Assembly (NCBI RefSeq): GCF_049994905.1
Contig: NZ_CP188258.1
Coordinates: forward strand, 1,240,001 to 1,304,000
Direction of reading: 5' to 3'
DNA from: Diaminobutyricibacter sp049994905
GTDB lineage: Bacteria; Actinomycetota; Actinomycetes; Actinomycetales; Microbacteriaceae
DNA: 64,000 bases
Under the pieces are notes generated by a model. The model searched no databases. It saw only the letters and a program-made list of their open reading frames with translations, and was not told the DNA's origin. Below, piece after piece: positions 15,748 through 23,525 of this stretch. Made by a program: the position numbers and the translations under genes. The stretch's first letter is position 1. Each line of letters opens with the position of its first letter.

Positions 15748-17250
15748 TCAGTGGATGCCGAACCGCGGCGTGTGCACCGGCCCGAGCGTGATGTGCACGG
15801 CCTGCTGGTTCGTGTAGAAGTCGATCGACCGGTAGCCGCCCTCGTGGCCGAGGCCACTCGCCTTGACGCCGCCGAACGGCGTGCGCAGGTCGCGCACGTT
15901 GTGCGAGTTCAGCCAGACCATTCCGGCATCGATGTTCTGCGCGAACGTGTGTGCGCGCACCAGGTCGGTGGTCCAGAGGTAGGCGGCGAGCCCGTACTTC
16001 ACGCCGTTCGCAAGCCGGAGCGCTTCGTCGTCCGTGTCGAACGGTGTGATCGTCACGACGGGCCCGAAGATCTCCTCCTGGAAGATGCGTGCGGTGGGGG
16101 CGACGTCGGCGAAGACGGTCGGCGACACGTAGTTGCCTTCCGGCAGGTTCTCGGGGCGCCCGCCACCGGCGAGCAGCCGGCCTTCGCTTCGACCGATGTC
16201 GATGTAGCCCATCACCTTGGCGAAATGCTCCGGATGCACGAGCGCGCCGACCTCTGTGGCGGTGTCGTGAGGATTCCCGACGACGATGTTCTTCGCGCGG
16301 GCGGCATAGCGGGCGCAGAAGTCGTCGTAGATCGACCGTTCGACGAGGATGCGGCTGCCCGCGGTGCAGCGTTCGCCGTTGAGCGAGAAGACTCCGAACA
16401 GCGTCGAGTCGATCGCTGCTTCGATGTCGGCATCGGCGAAGACGATGGCGGGAGACTTGCCGCCGAGCTCCATCGAGAGCCCCTTCAGATTGGGTGCGGC
16501 GTTCGCGAAGATCAGCTGACCGGTGCTGCTCTCGCCGGTGAACGAGATGAGCGGAACACCGGGATGGCGCACCAGCGAGTCACCGGCCTCCTCACCGAGA
16601 CCGTTCACCAGGTTGAACACGCCTTCCGGCAGGCCTGCCTCACGGAAGATGTCCGCCCACAGGCTCGCAGAGAGCGGGGTGAACTCGGCCGGCTTGAGCA
16701 CGACCGTGCAGCCGGAGGCGAGCGCGGGAGCAAGCTTCCAGCTTTCCAGCATGAACGGCGTGTTCCACGGCGTGATCAGCCCGGCCACCCCGACCGGCTT
16801 GCGGTTCACGTAGTTCAGCTGCGACCCGGGAACCTTGTAGGCGTCGTCGGTCTGGGCGACGATCAGGTCGGCGAAGAAGCGGAAGTTCTCCGCGGCGCGC
16901 TGTGCCTGGCCGAGTGCCTGCCTGATGGGGAGTCCGGTGTCGAAGGTCTCGAGTTCGGCGAGGCGTGCGTCCGACGCTTCGACGGCATCCGCGACCCTGC
17001 CGAGCACGCGCGCCCGTTCCCGCGGCTTGAGGCGCGGCCACGGTCCTTCGGTGAACGCACGGGAGGCTGCTGCGACGGCCAGGTCGACGTCTTCGGCCTG
17101 ACCGGCCGCTGCCGTGGCATAGGGCCGGTTCGTCACCGGGTCGAGCACGTCGAATGTGGCGCCCGAAACGCTCTCGACGAACTCTCCGTCGATGAAGTGG
17201 GTGAGGTGGGTGGGCAGATCGTCGGGCACGTGGTGTTCGGTGTCGCTCAT
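15748..17250 (-). CDS. hpaE: 5-carboxymethyl-2-hydroxymuconate semialdehyde dehydrogenase
   Basis: 500 residues, ALDH superfamily. NAD-binding LITPWNTPFMLESWKLAPAL, FTGESSTG, general base E261 (MELGGKSP) and nucleophile C295 (NGERCTAGSR) are all present. The DapA-like aldolase upstream and hpaD downstream identify it as the NAD-dependent HpaE step that oxidises the ring-opened semialdehyde. Its ATG overlaps the stop of the preceding gene by 4 bp. Confidence 0.92.
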   Translation of the reverse strand: MSDTEHHVPDDLPTHLTHFIDGEFVESVSGATFDVLDPVTNRPYATAAAGQAEDVDLAVAAASRAFTEGPWPRLKPRERARVLGRVADAVEASDARLAELETFDTGLPIRQALGQAQRAAENFRFFADLIVAQTDDAYKVPGSQLNYVNRKPVGVAGLITPWNTPFMLESWKLAPALASGCTVVLKPAEFTPLSASLWADIFREAGLPEGVFNLVNGLGEEAGDSLVRHPGVPLISFTGESSTGQLIFANAAPNLKGLSMELGGKSPAIVFADADIEAAIDSTLFGVFSLNGERCTAGSRILVERSIYDDFCARYAARAKNIVVGNPHDTATEVGALVHPEHFAKVMGYIDIGRSEGRLLAGGGRPENLPEGNYVSPTVFADVAPTARIFQEEIFGPVVTITPFDTDDEALRLANGVKYGLAAYLWTTDLVRAHTFAQNIDAGMVWLNSHNVRDLRTPFGGVKASGLGHEGGYRSIDFYTNQQAVHITLGPVHTPRFGIH

Positions 17251-18197
17251 GCGTGCGCTCCTTTCACGGTGAAGCCGTCGACGGGGCTGAGATATGCGCC
17301 GCCCTCATCGAGCAGGGTGCGAACCCGCTCCTGTCCTGATGTGGTGAGCGGGATCAGCGGTGGCCGCACGAACGACGATGTGATCAGGCCGCGTTGCTCG
17401 AGCACCCACTTTCCGGGCGCAGGGTTGGTCTCGACGAACAGCAGGTCGACGAGCGGATGCAGGCCGTAGTGCAGCTCGCGGGCGCGCTCGAGGTCGCCCG
17501 CCTCCCATGCCTCGAACATCGCCGCGACGGCGACCGGCGCGATGTTCGCGACCGCGCTGACGAAGCCGGAGCCCCCGAGTGCCATGAGCGGAAGACTCAG
17601 CAGTTCGATGCCGGACCACACCACGAGGTCGGGTCCGCAGGCGTGCAGAACGCGCGAGAAGTGCTCGAAGTCTTTCGTGGTCTCCTTGATGCCGACGAAA
17701 TTCTCGACATCGCGGTAGAGGCGGGCGACCGTCTCCGGGGCGATGTCCACCGCTGTGCGGCTCGGGACGTTGTAAGCGAGGATCGGCAGGTCGGGGAACT
17801 CGTCGGCGACCGTTCGATACCAGACGTAGAGGGCCTCCTGGGTCGGCCTGGCGTAGTACGGGGTGATGATGAGTGCGGCGTCGGCGCCGGCCTCGCGGGC
17901 CGCCGCAGTGAGCTCGAGCGTCTCGTCGAGCTTGGCCGATCCGGTGCCCGGGACGAATGGCACGCGGTCGCCGACCGCCGCCGCGACGGTGCGGATGGCG
18001 GTCGCACGCTCCTGGATCGTCTGCGCACTCGGCTCGCCCGTCGAACCGCCGAGCGAGATGCCGTGCGATCCGCTGGCCAGCTGCCAGTGCACGAGGTTGG
18101 TGAGGCCCGCGTGGTCCACGGCGCCTTCTGCGGTGAACGGCGTCATCAGGGGCGCGATCGAACCGCGGATGCGTGCAGGGTCGGTGCGGAATTTCAT
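17247..18197 (-). CDS. DapA-family aldolase, likely 4-hydroxy-2-oxoheptanedioate aldolase (HpaI analogue)
   Basis: 316 residues, DHDPS/NAL class I aldolase fold. Schiff-base lysine K171 (VGIKETTKDF), Y142 (AYNVPSRT) and the carboxylate-binding GGSTGE at 50-55 are visible. Class II HpaI is absent here. A known Gram-positive alternative (TIGRFAM TIGR02313, named HpaI-NOT-DapA) is a DapA-like protein in hpa clusters, and this gene fits it. It would cleave the C7 oxo-acid to pyruvate and succinic semialdehyde. True dihydrodipicolinate synthase is unlikely given the 4-bp overlaps with hpa genes on both sides. Confidence 0.82.
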   Translation of the reverse strand: MKFRTDPARIRGSIAPLMTPFTAEGAVDHAGLTNLVHWQLASGSHGISLGGSTGEPSAQTIQERATAIRTVAAAVGDRVPFVPGTGSAKLDETLELTAAAREAGADAALIITPYYARPTQEALYVWYRTVADEFPDLPILAYNVPSRTAVDIAPETVARLYRDVENFVGIKETTKDFEHFSRVLHACGPDLVVWSGIELLSLPLMALGGSGFVSAVANIAPVAVAAMFEAWEAGDLERARELHYGLHPLVDLLFVETNPAPGKWVLEQRGLITSSFVRPPLIPLTTSGQERVRTLLDEGGAYLSPVDGFTVKGAHA

Positions 18198-18889
18198 GGC
18201 GTGGCCTCCTCGGTGCGCCTGCGGTGCGCGATGAACGCGTCAAGGGTCGCGAGGCGGTGGTTGCGCGCGGCCAGCTCGATGTCGAGCGCGTCGGCGCCCG
18301 ATTCGACCAGGTCGAGGATCGTGGTGTGCTCGACGACGGACTCGTGTGCGCGGCCGGGAACGAAGCTGAATGTCGACTCCCGCAGCACCGCAAGCCTGTT
18401 CCATCCGCGGTGCACGAGGTCGAGGATATGCGCGTTGGGGCACGACTCGAAGAGGGCGGCGTGGAAGTCGAGGTTCAGCTTCGTGAAACTCACCGGGTCG
18501 AAGTGCGCAAGAGTTGCAGACATGTCGTCGTTGATGGCGCGGGCGCGCTTGATCGCCCCGGCGGGCAGCGTCGGCGCCGACAGCGCTGTCGCATAGCCTT
18601 CGACCAGCGCGAGCGTCTGCATCGTCACGACGTATTCGGGCGCGTCGAGCATGGCGACCTGGGCGCCCACGTTGCGTTCGAACGTGACGAGTCCCTCGGC
18701 CTCGAGCATCCGAACCGCCTCGCGCACGGGAACGGCACTCACGCCGAGTTCGCGGGCGATCTGGTCGAGGACCAGCCGGTAGCCGGCCGTGTACCGGCCG
18801 TCGCCGATGCGCTCGCGGATCCACTGGTATGCGAGCTGCGACTTGCCGGCTGCGCCCGGCGAGGCGGTACGGATGTCGGGAGCGCTCAT
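18194..18889 (-). CDS. GntR-family (FadR/FCD) regulator of the hpa operon
   Basis: 231 residues from ATG 18889, overlapping the FAH-RraA stop by 4 bp. N-terminal winged helix (YQWIRERIGDGRYTAGYRL, VSAVPVREAVRMLEAEGL) and a C-terminal all-helical FCD domain with metal-binding His and Asp candidates (LDFHAALFES, ESVVEHTTILDLVESG). The gene lies inside the catabolic operon and so is probably autoregulated, with a pathway intermediate as effector. Confidence 0.88.
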   Translation of the reverse strand: MSAPDIRTASPGAAGKSQLAYQWIRERIGDGRYTAGYRLVLDQIARELGVSAVPVREAVRMLEAEGLVTFERNVGAQVAMLDAPEYVVTMQTLALVEGYATALSAPTLPAGAIKRARAINDDMSATLAHFDPVSFTKLNLDFHAALFESCPNAHILDLVHRGWNRLAVLRESTFSFVPGRAHESVVEHTTILDLVESGADALDIELAARNHRLATLDAFIAHRRRTEEATP

Positions 18890-20358
18890 CCGTTCGCCCC
18901 GCCTTCCAGCCACGCGACGTAGTGCGCACGCCATTCCGCATTCATCGGGTATAGCCCGTCCACACTCTCGCCTGCCGCGACCTGTGCGGCGATGAACGAC
19001 TCCTGCCGCTCCTGTTCGATCGCGTCGTCGACGACCGACTCGACCAGGCCCGGCGGGATCACCAGCAGTCCGTCGGCGTCGCCGACGATGACATCGCCGG
19101 GCTGAACGGAAGCTCCGCCGCACGCGACGGTGAGGTCGGTGTCCCAGGGCACGTGGCGCCGGCCGAGGACGGCCGGGTGGGGCGCCGCGTAATAGGTGGG
19201 GATGTCGAGGGCGGCGACGGCGTCGAGGTCGCGGAGGCCGCCATCCGTCACCAGTCCGGCCGCGCCGCGCACCTGCGCGCGCAGGGCGAGGATGTCGCCG
19301 AGGGTGCCGCTGCCGCGCTCGCCGCGTGCCTCGATGACGAGCACGTCTCCCGCCTCCAGCGTGTCGAATGCCCGCTTCTGGGCGTTGTAGCCGCCGCCGT
19401 GGGTCTCGAAGAGGTCTTCGCGGGCGGGGATGAAACGCAGGGTGCGCGCCCGGCCGATCAGCCGGGTGTCCGGACGGGTCGGACGCAGTCCGTCGATCGA
19501 GGCGTTGTCGATTCCCCGTTTGCGCAACTGGGAACTGAGAGTCGCGGTACTCACTCTCGCGATCTTCGACCGGAGCTCCGGGGTGAGTACGAAGCCCGCC
19601 TCGACCACCGGTGCAGCCAACCCGGCCGCCTCGCGTGAGCCCCAGGCCTCTTCCCTTTGCAGGTCGTCGACCTGCGGCCCTGCGCCGTAGCCGGCGAGCG
19701 GCACCGTTCCTTCGACGACGGGCGTGATGAGCCGGCCGGTGGTGTGCCCATCGGGGCTGTCGACCTCGACTTCCACGGTGTCGCCCGGTCGAACGACGGA
19801 TGCTCCGGCAGGCGTTCCGGTGAGGATCACGTCGCCGGGTTCGAGCGTGATGAGCTGTGAGAGGTCGGCGATGAGGCGGGCGAACGGAAACAGCAACGTC
19901 GCCGTCGAGTCCTCCTGCACGAGTTCGCCGTTCACCCAGGTGCGGATGCGGAGACCCGTCGGATCGAGGTCTGCCGCAGGGAGGATCGCCGGGCCGAGCG
20001 GCGTGAACCCGTCGCCGCCCTTGGAGCGCAGATTGGAGCCTTTGTCGGCGTAGCGCAGGTCGTACACGCCGAAGTCGTTGGCCGCGGTGACACCGGACAC
20101 GGCCGACCAGCCCTCGCCGAGCGAGGCGTGCCGGGTACGGCGGCCGATGACGAGCGCGACTTCGCCCTCGAAGGCGAGGAGCTCGCTCCCCAGCGGGCGC
20201 TCGATGGGGGAGCCGGACATCGCGACGCTCGACGACGGCTTGAGAAAGTAGGACGGCTGGTCGGGTGTGCGGCCGCGCTGCGCCGCGCGCGACGGATAGT
20301 TGAGGTGCACCGCTATCACCTTGCCAGGGGAGAGGTGCACAGGTCGTTCGTCGTTCAT
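18886..20358 (-). CDS. FAH-family isomerase/decarboxylase fused to an RraA-like aldolase domain
   Basis: 490 residues from ATG 20358 (MNDERPVHLS). Residues 1-225 are a fumarylacetoacetate-hydrolase domain with metal ligands E64 and E66 (FEGEVALVIG) and D95 (ANDFGVYD), as in HpaG. Residues about 255-455 are an RraA/HMG-CHA aldolase domain. D355, exactly 20 intervening residues, then R376-D377 give the intact D-x20-R-D motif of active aldolases and oxaloacetate decarboxylases. Known HpaG is instead a tandem FAH. First gene of the minus-strand operon. The fusion may perform the decarboxylation and isomerisation steps and perhaps stand in for absent HpaF or HpaH; that is inference. Confidence 0.85.
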   Translation of the reverse strand: MNDERPVHLSPGKVIAVHLNYPSRAAQRGRTPDQPSYFLKPSSSVAMSGSPIERPLGSELLAFEGEVALVIGRRTRHASLGEGWSAVSGVTAANDFGVYDLRYADKGSNLRSKGGDGFTPLGPAILPAADLDPTGLRIRTWVNGELVQEDSTATLLFPFARLIADLSQLITLEPGDVILTGTPAGASVVRPGDTVEVEVDSPDGHTTGRLITPVVEGTVPLAGYGAGPQVDDLQREEAWGSREAAGLAAPVVEAGFVLTPELRSKIARVSTATLSSQLRKRGIDNASIDGLRPTRPDTRLIGRARTLRFIPAREDLFETHGGGYNAQKRAFDTLEAGDVLVIEARGERGSGTLGDILALRAQVRGAAGLVTDGGLRDLDAVAALDIPTYYAAPHPAVLGRRHVPWDTDLTVACGGASVQPGDVIVGDADGLLVIPPGLVESVVDDAIEQERQESFIAAQVAAGESVDGLYPMNAEWRAHYVAWLEGGANG

Positions 20359-20390
20359 CGCCCGATCGCTCCTTTCGGCGGCCCTGCCGA

Positions 20391-20412
20391 ACATATCGCA
20401 AATCATATACGA
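20391..20412. promoter_or_regulatory. AT-rich candidate operator before the hpaG-like operon
   Basis: ATATCGCAAATCATATACGATC lies 33-54 bp upstream of the operon's first ATG, in otherwise GC-rich DNA. The ATCG/CGAT arms and the ATATAC core resemble sites bound by FadR/VanR-type GntR proteins. Weak symmetry, so only a candidate. Confidence 0.35.
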
Positions 20413-20509
20413 TCACCGGCCGATGCTCAATGGGCGCCTCGATTGCCCCCAACAGTGTCGCTGAGGGGTGCCGTCCCGCTGAGCGTCGCAGGTCCCGACG
20501 GAGCCCGCG

Positions 20510-21211
20510 TCAGCTGAGCTCGGCGGCGACGGCGTCTGCAGCGAGCCGCAGTCGCCCTCCGATGGCGTCGACGTCCCTCCCGGTCGCAACATAGACGACG
20601 GCGATCGCCGCAGGAGGCTGGCCGGGAACGGTGAGCGGCACGGCGACCGACGCGAGCCCGGGGATCACCTCGTCGTGGCTCGTCGCGAACCCGCGTTCGC
20701 GAGCGAGGGAGGCCTCGGCCCGCGGATGCTCTGAGTCGAGCGCGCGCCACTGCGCTTCCGTCAGGTCGGCCTGGATGGCGATGCCCGGCGCACCAGACGC
20801 GAGCGGATGCCGGGTGCCAGGCCGCTGCGCCACCGCCGCGTGGGCATGGGTCGGCTCCACACTCACGAGTGTGACCACATCGTGCCGGTCGAGCACGGTG
20901 AGGAAAGCGGTCATGCCCAGATCGTTCGCGACGGCTGTGAGGGCGGGAAGTGCTGCCGACTGCAGGTCGTGGGCCACGGAGCGGGCGAGGGCGGCCATCC
21001 GCGGACCGAGCTGGACCGCTCCCGCCTGGTCGCGAACGACCAGGCCGTGGTCTTCGAGAGTGCGGAGGATGCGGTAGGCGATCGACCGGTGCACGCCGAG
21101 AGCGGCCGAGAGCTCTGCGATCGTCAGAGGCCGGTCGGCTTCGGCGAGGATCTCGAGCACACGGATGCCCCGGGACAGCGTCTGGGAGTGAGGCTGGTCT
21201 TGTGCATCCAT
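20510..21211 (-). CDS. IclR-family transcriptional regulator
   Basis: 233 residues. N-terminal winged helix (SRGIRVLEILAEADRPLTI, GVHRSIAYRILRTLEDHGL) and a C-terminal IclR effector domain with SGAPGIAI and HDEVIPGLASVAVPL. Divergent from hpaCB across a 109-bp gap holding two matching 15-bp palindromes, so it very likely controls the monooxygenase genes and itself, probably in response to 4-hydroxyphenylacetate or a product. Confidence 0.88.
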   Translation of the reverse strand: MDAQDQPHSQTLSRGIRVLEILAEADRPLTIAELSAALGVHRSIAYRILRTLEDHGLVVRDQAGAVQLGPRMAALARSVAHDLQSAALPALTAVANDLGMTAFLTVLDRHDVVTLVSVEPTHAHAAVAQRPGTRHPLASGAPGIAIQADLTEAQWRALDSEHPRAEASLARERGFATSHDEVIPGLASVAVPLTVPGQPPAAIAVVYVATGRDVDAIGGRLRLAADAVAAELS

Positions 21212-21226
21212 GCCACTCAGCCTAGT

Positions 21227-21261
21227 GTTCTTTATAAGAACTGGCCGTTCTAATATCGAAC
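21227..21261. promoter_or_regulatory. double palindromic operator between IclR gene and hpaCB
   Basis: GTTCTT-TAT-AAGAAC (21227-21241) and GTTC-TAATATC-GAAC (21247-21261) share length, outer GTTC/GAAC arms and an AT core. Their centres are 20 bp apart, about two helix turns, favouring cooperative binding on one face. The position in the divergent promoter fits an IclR operator. Confidence 0.75.
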
Positions 21262-21320
21262 GCCAGCCGAAAATGATTACCCGCTACAGACGGCAGCGTT
21301 GCCGGATGGAGGACCGAACG

Positions 21321-21875
21321 ATGATCGCCGCAGCGCCCCAACTCGGCGCATTCGGGCCGGAGTCCAAGCTCTACCGGCCGCCCCAGCACTTCTTCCGCGG
21401 AAGCCTCGGCCGTTTCGCGACCGGGGTTGCGATCGTGACCTTCGACGGCGCTCCGACAGCACAGGGGCCGGGCACCCGCCACGGCATAACGGTGAACTCG
21501 TTCACCTCCGTGTCGATGGAGCCGCCGCTCGTGCTCGTCTCCATTGCACGCACCACCCGGGCCCACGACGAACTCGCCGACCGGCCGTTCACCGTCAACG
21601 TGCTCGGCGCCGAACAGGAGAAGCTCGCCACGCATTTCGCTGGGCGCCCGAGTGACGAGCCGGCCTGGGTCGAAGGGAGCCTCGCGCCCCGGCTCGCCGG
21701 CGTGCTCTCCTACTTCGAATGCGCGCCATGGGCCGCCTACGACGGCGGCGACCACACTCTCTACCTCGGCGAAGTGAAGAACTTCGACTACCGCACAGGC
21801 GACGCCCTCGGATTCGTCAACGGTCGGTTCACGGCCATCCCCGAATACCTGCTCGGCGTCGAAGACCTGCTCTAG
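21321..21875 (+). CDS. hpaC: flavin reductase of 4-hydroxyphenylacetate 3-monooxygenase
   Basis: 184 residues from ATG 21321 with GGAGGA 7 nt upstream; upstream in-frame Met codons lie within the operator region. Flavin reductase (DIM6/NTAB) fold: FRGSLGRFATGVAIVTF, HGITVNSFTSVSMEPPLVLVSI, ERPFTVNVLG-like DRPFTVNVLG, and GEVKNF. Supplies reduced FAD to HpaB, encoded 31 bp downstream. Confidence 0.9.
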   Translation: MIAAAPQLGAFGPESKLYRPPQHFFRGSLGRFATGVAIVTFDGAPTAQGPGTRHGITVNSFTSVSMEPPLVLVSIARTTRAHDELADRPFTVNVLGAEQEKLATHFAGRPSDEPAWVEGSLAPRLAGVLSYFECAPWAAYDGGDHTLYLGEVKNFDYRTGDALGFVNGRFTAIPEYLLGVEDLL

Positions 21876-21906
21876 ACCACCCACTCACAACGAAGGAACC
21901 GACTCC

Positions 21907-23361
21907 ATGGGAATCCGCACCGGCCAGCAGTACCTCGACAAACTCAACGCGATGCGACCGCACGTCACCATCGACGGCACGGTGGTCAGCGAGAACGTCG
22001 CCGAGCATCCGGCGTTCCGCAACGTTGCGCGCACCTACGCGAAGCTCTTCGACATGCAGCACGACCCGGCGCACCAGGACGCGCTCACTTATCTCTCCCC
22101 GACGACCGGCGACCGGGTGGGCGCGTCGTTCCTCGTGCCGCGCACGCTCGCCGACCTCGAGCACCGCCGGGCCGCCACCCAGACCTGGGCGGAGTACACG
22201 AACGGTTTCCTCGGCCGAACGGGCGACTACATGAACAGCGCCCTGACCGCCCTCTCGGCTGCGGAGAAATGGTTCGCGCAGGCCGACCCGAAGTACGCCG
22301 AGAACATCCGCAACTACTACGAGTACGCGCGCGAGAACGACCTGCTCGCAACGCACACGCTGATCCCGCCCCAGGTGAACCGCTCGGTCTCCGGGAGCGA
22401 GCAGCTGGGTGGTCAGCTCTCCGCCCGCATCGTGGAGGAGCGGCCGGACGGCATCGTCATCCACGGCGCGCGCATGCTCGCCACGATCGCCCCCATCGCC
22501 GACGAACTGCTGGTGTTCCCGTCGACGGTGCTGCGCGGAACGCCCGAAGACGCTCCGTACTCGTATGCGTTCGCGATCCAGAACGACGCCCCGGGCCTGC
22601 GGTACCTGTGCCGCACCTCGCTCCACAACGGCGGCAGCGTCTTCGACGAGCCGCTGGCGGCCCGCTTCGAGGAGATGGACGCGGTCGCGATCTTCGACAA
22701 CGTCTTCGTGCCCAATGAGCGCATCTTCATGCTCGGGCATCCCGAACTCTGCAACAACTTCTACGCGGAGACGGGCGCCGCCGCCCTGATGACCCACCAG
22801 GTCGTCACCCGCACCATCGCGAAAAGCGAGTTCTTCCTGGGCCTTGCGAGCGAGATCGCAGCGTCGATCGGCATCGACGGGTTCCAGCACATCCAGGAGC
22901 AGCTGGCCGAACTGGTGGTCGACGTCGAGATCGGCAAGGCGCTCATGCGAGCCGCCGAGGTGGATGCGGCGGTCAACGAACACGGGATGCTCCAGCCCAG
23001 GTGGAGCACGCTGAATGCGGCCCGCAACTGGTACCCGAAGACGGCCCAGCGCTTCCCGCAGATCATCCGTACGTTCTGCGCGAGCGGGTTGATGGCGCTC
23101 CCGGGCGAAGCGGACATCGCGAGCGACGCGATCGACGACATCGAGCTGTACCTGCAGGGCAAGACCCTCACGGGCCCGGAGCGGGTGAAGCTCTTCAAGC
23201 TCGCCTACGATGCGTCGATCTCCGGCTTCTCCAGCCGCCAGGCGCTGTACGAGTACTTCTTCTTCGGCGACCCGGTGCGGATGGCCGGCGCCCTGGTCAA
23301 CAGCTACGACCGTGAGCCCGCCCGGGCCCGCGTGCGCGACTTCCTCGCCCGCACCGACTAG
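21907..23361 (+). CDS. hpaB: 4-hydroxyphenylacetate 3-monooxygenase, oxygenase subunit
   Basis: 484 residues, typical length, SD GAAGGA before ATG. HpaB family features: RTGQQYLDKLN N-terminus, PPQVNRSVSGSEQLGGQLSARIVEERPDGIVIHGARMLAT, FDNVFVPNERIFMLGH and the C-terminal GLMALPGEADI. Uses FADH2 from HpaC to hydroxylate 4-hydroxyphenylacetate to homoprotocatechuate, the substrate of HpaD encoded about 6 kb away on the opposite strand. Confidence 0.93.
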   Translation: MGIRTGQQYLDKLNAMRPHVTIDGTVVSENVAEHPAFRNVARTYAKLFDMQHDPAHQDALTYLSPTTGDRVGASFLVPRTLADLEHRRAATQTWAEYTNGFLGRTGDYMNSALTALSAAEKWFAQADPKYAENIRNYYEYARENDLLATHTLIPPQVNRSVSGSEQLGGQLSARIVEERPDGIVIHGARMLATIAPIADELLVFPSTVLRGTPEDAPYSYAFAIQNDAPGLRYLCRTSLHNGGSVFDEPLAARFEEMDAVAIFDNVFVPNERIFMLGHPELCNNFYAETGAAALMTHQVVTRTIAKSEFFLGLASEIAASIGIDGFQHIQEQLAELVVDVEIGKALMRAAEVDAAVNEHGMLQPRWSTLNAARNWYPKTAQRFPQIIRTFCASGLMALPGEADIASDAIDDIELYLQGKTLTGPERVKLFKLAYDASISGFSSRQALYEYFFFGDPVRMAGALVNSYDREPARARVRDFLARTD

Positions 23362-23375
23362 CCCCCTCGCTCGTC

Positions 23376-23430
23376 GAGCACAGGAAAAGGCACCCCAACA
23401 CGCAAAATTGAGGTGCTTTTCCATGTGCTC
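23376..23430 (+). terminator. long hairpin after hpaB
   Basis: GAGCACA (23376-23382) pairs with TGTGCTC (23424-23430), continuing into GGAAAAGGCACC with GGTGCTTTTCC (one bulge). The loop is about 15 nt. It starts 15 bp after the hpaB stop. A near-identical element occurs at 30471-30522. Confidence 0.75.
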
Positions 23431-23525
23431 GGCGAAGTGGGGCGCAGCCGCGGCCGCGGGGCAGCGCGTGCGCGAGCGGGTGGTTATGCTCGAAGGTGGT
23501 CGGCGATGACGAAGGAGCCCTGGCG

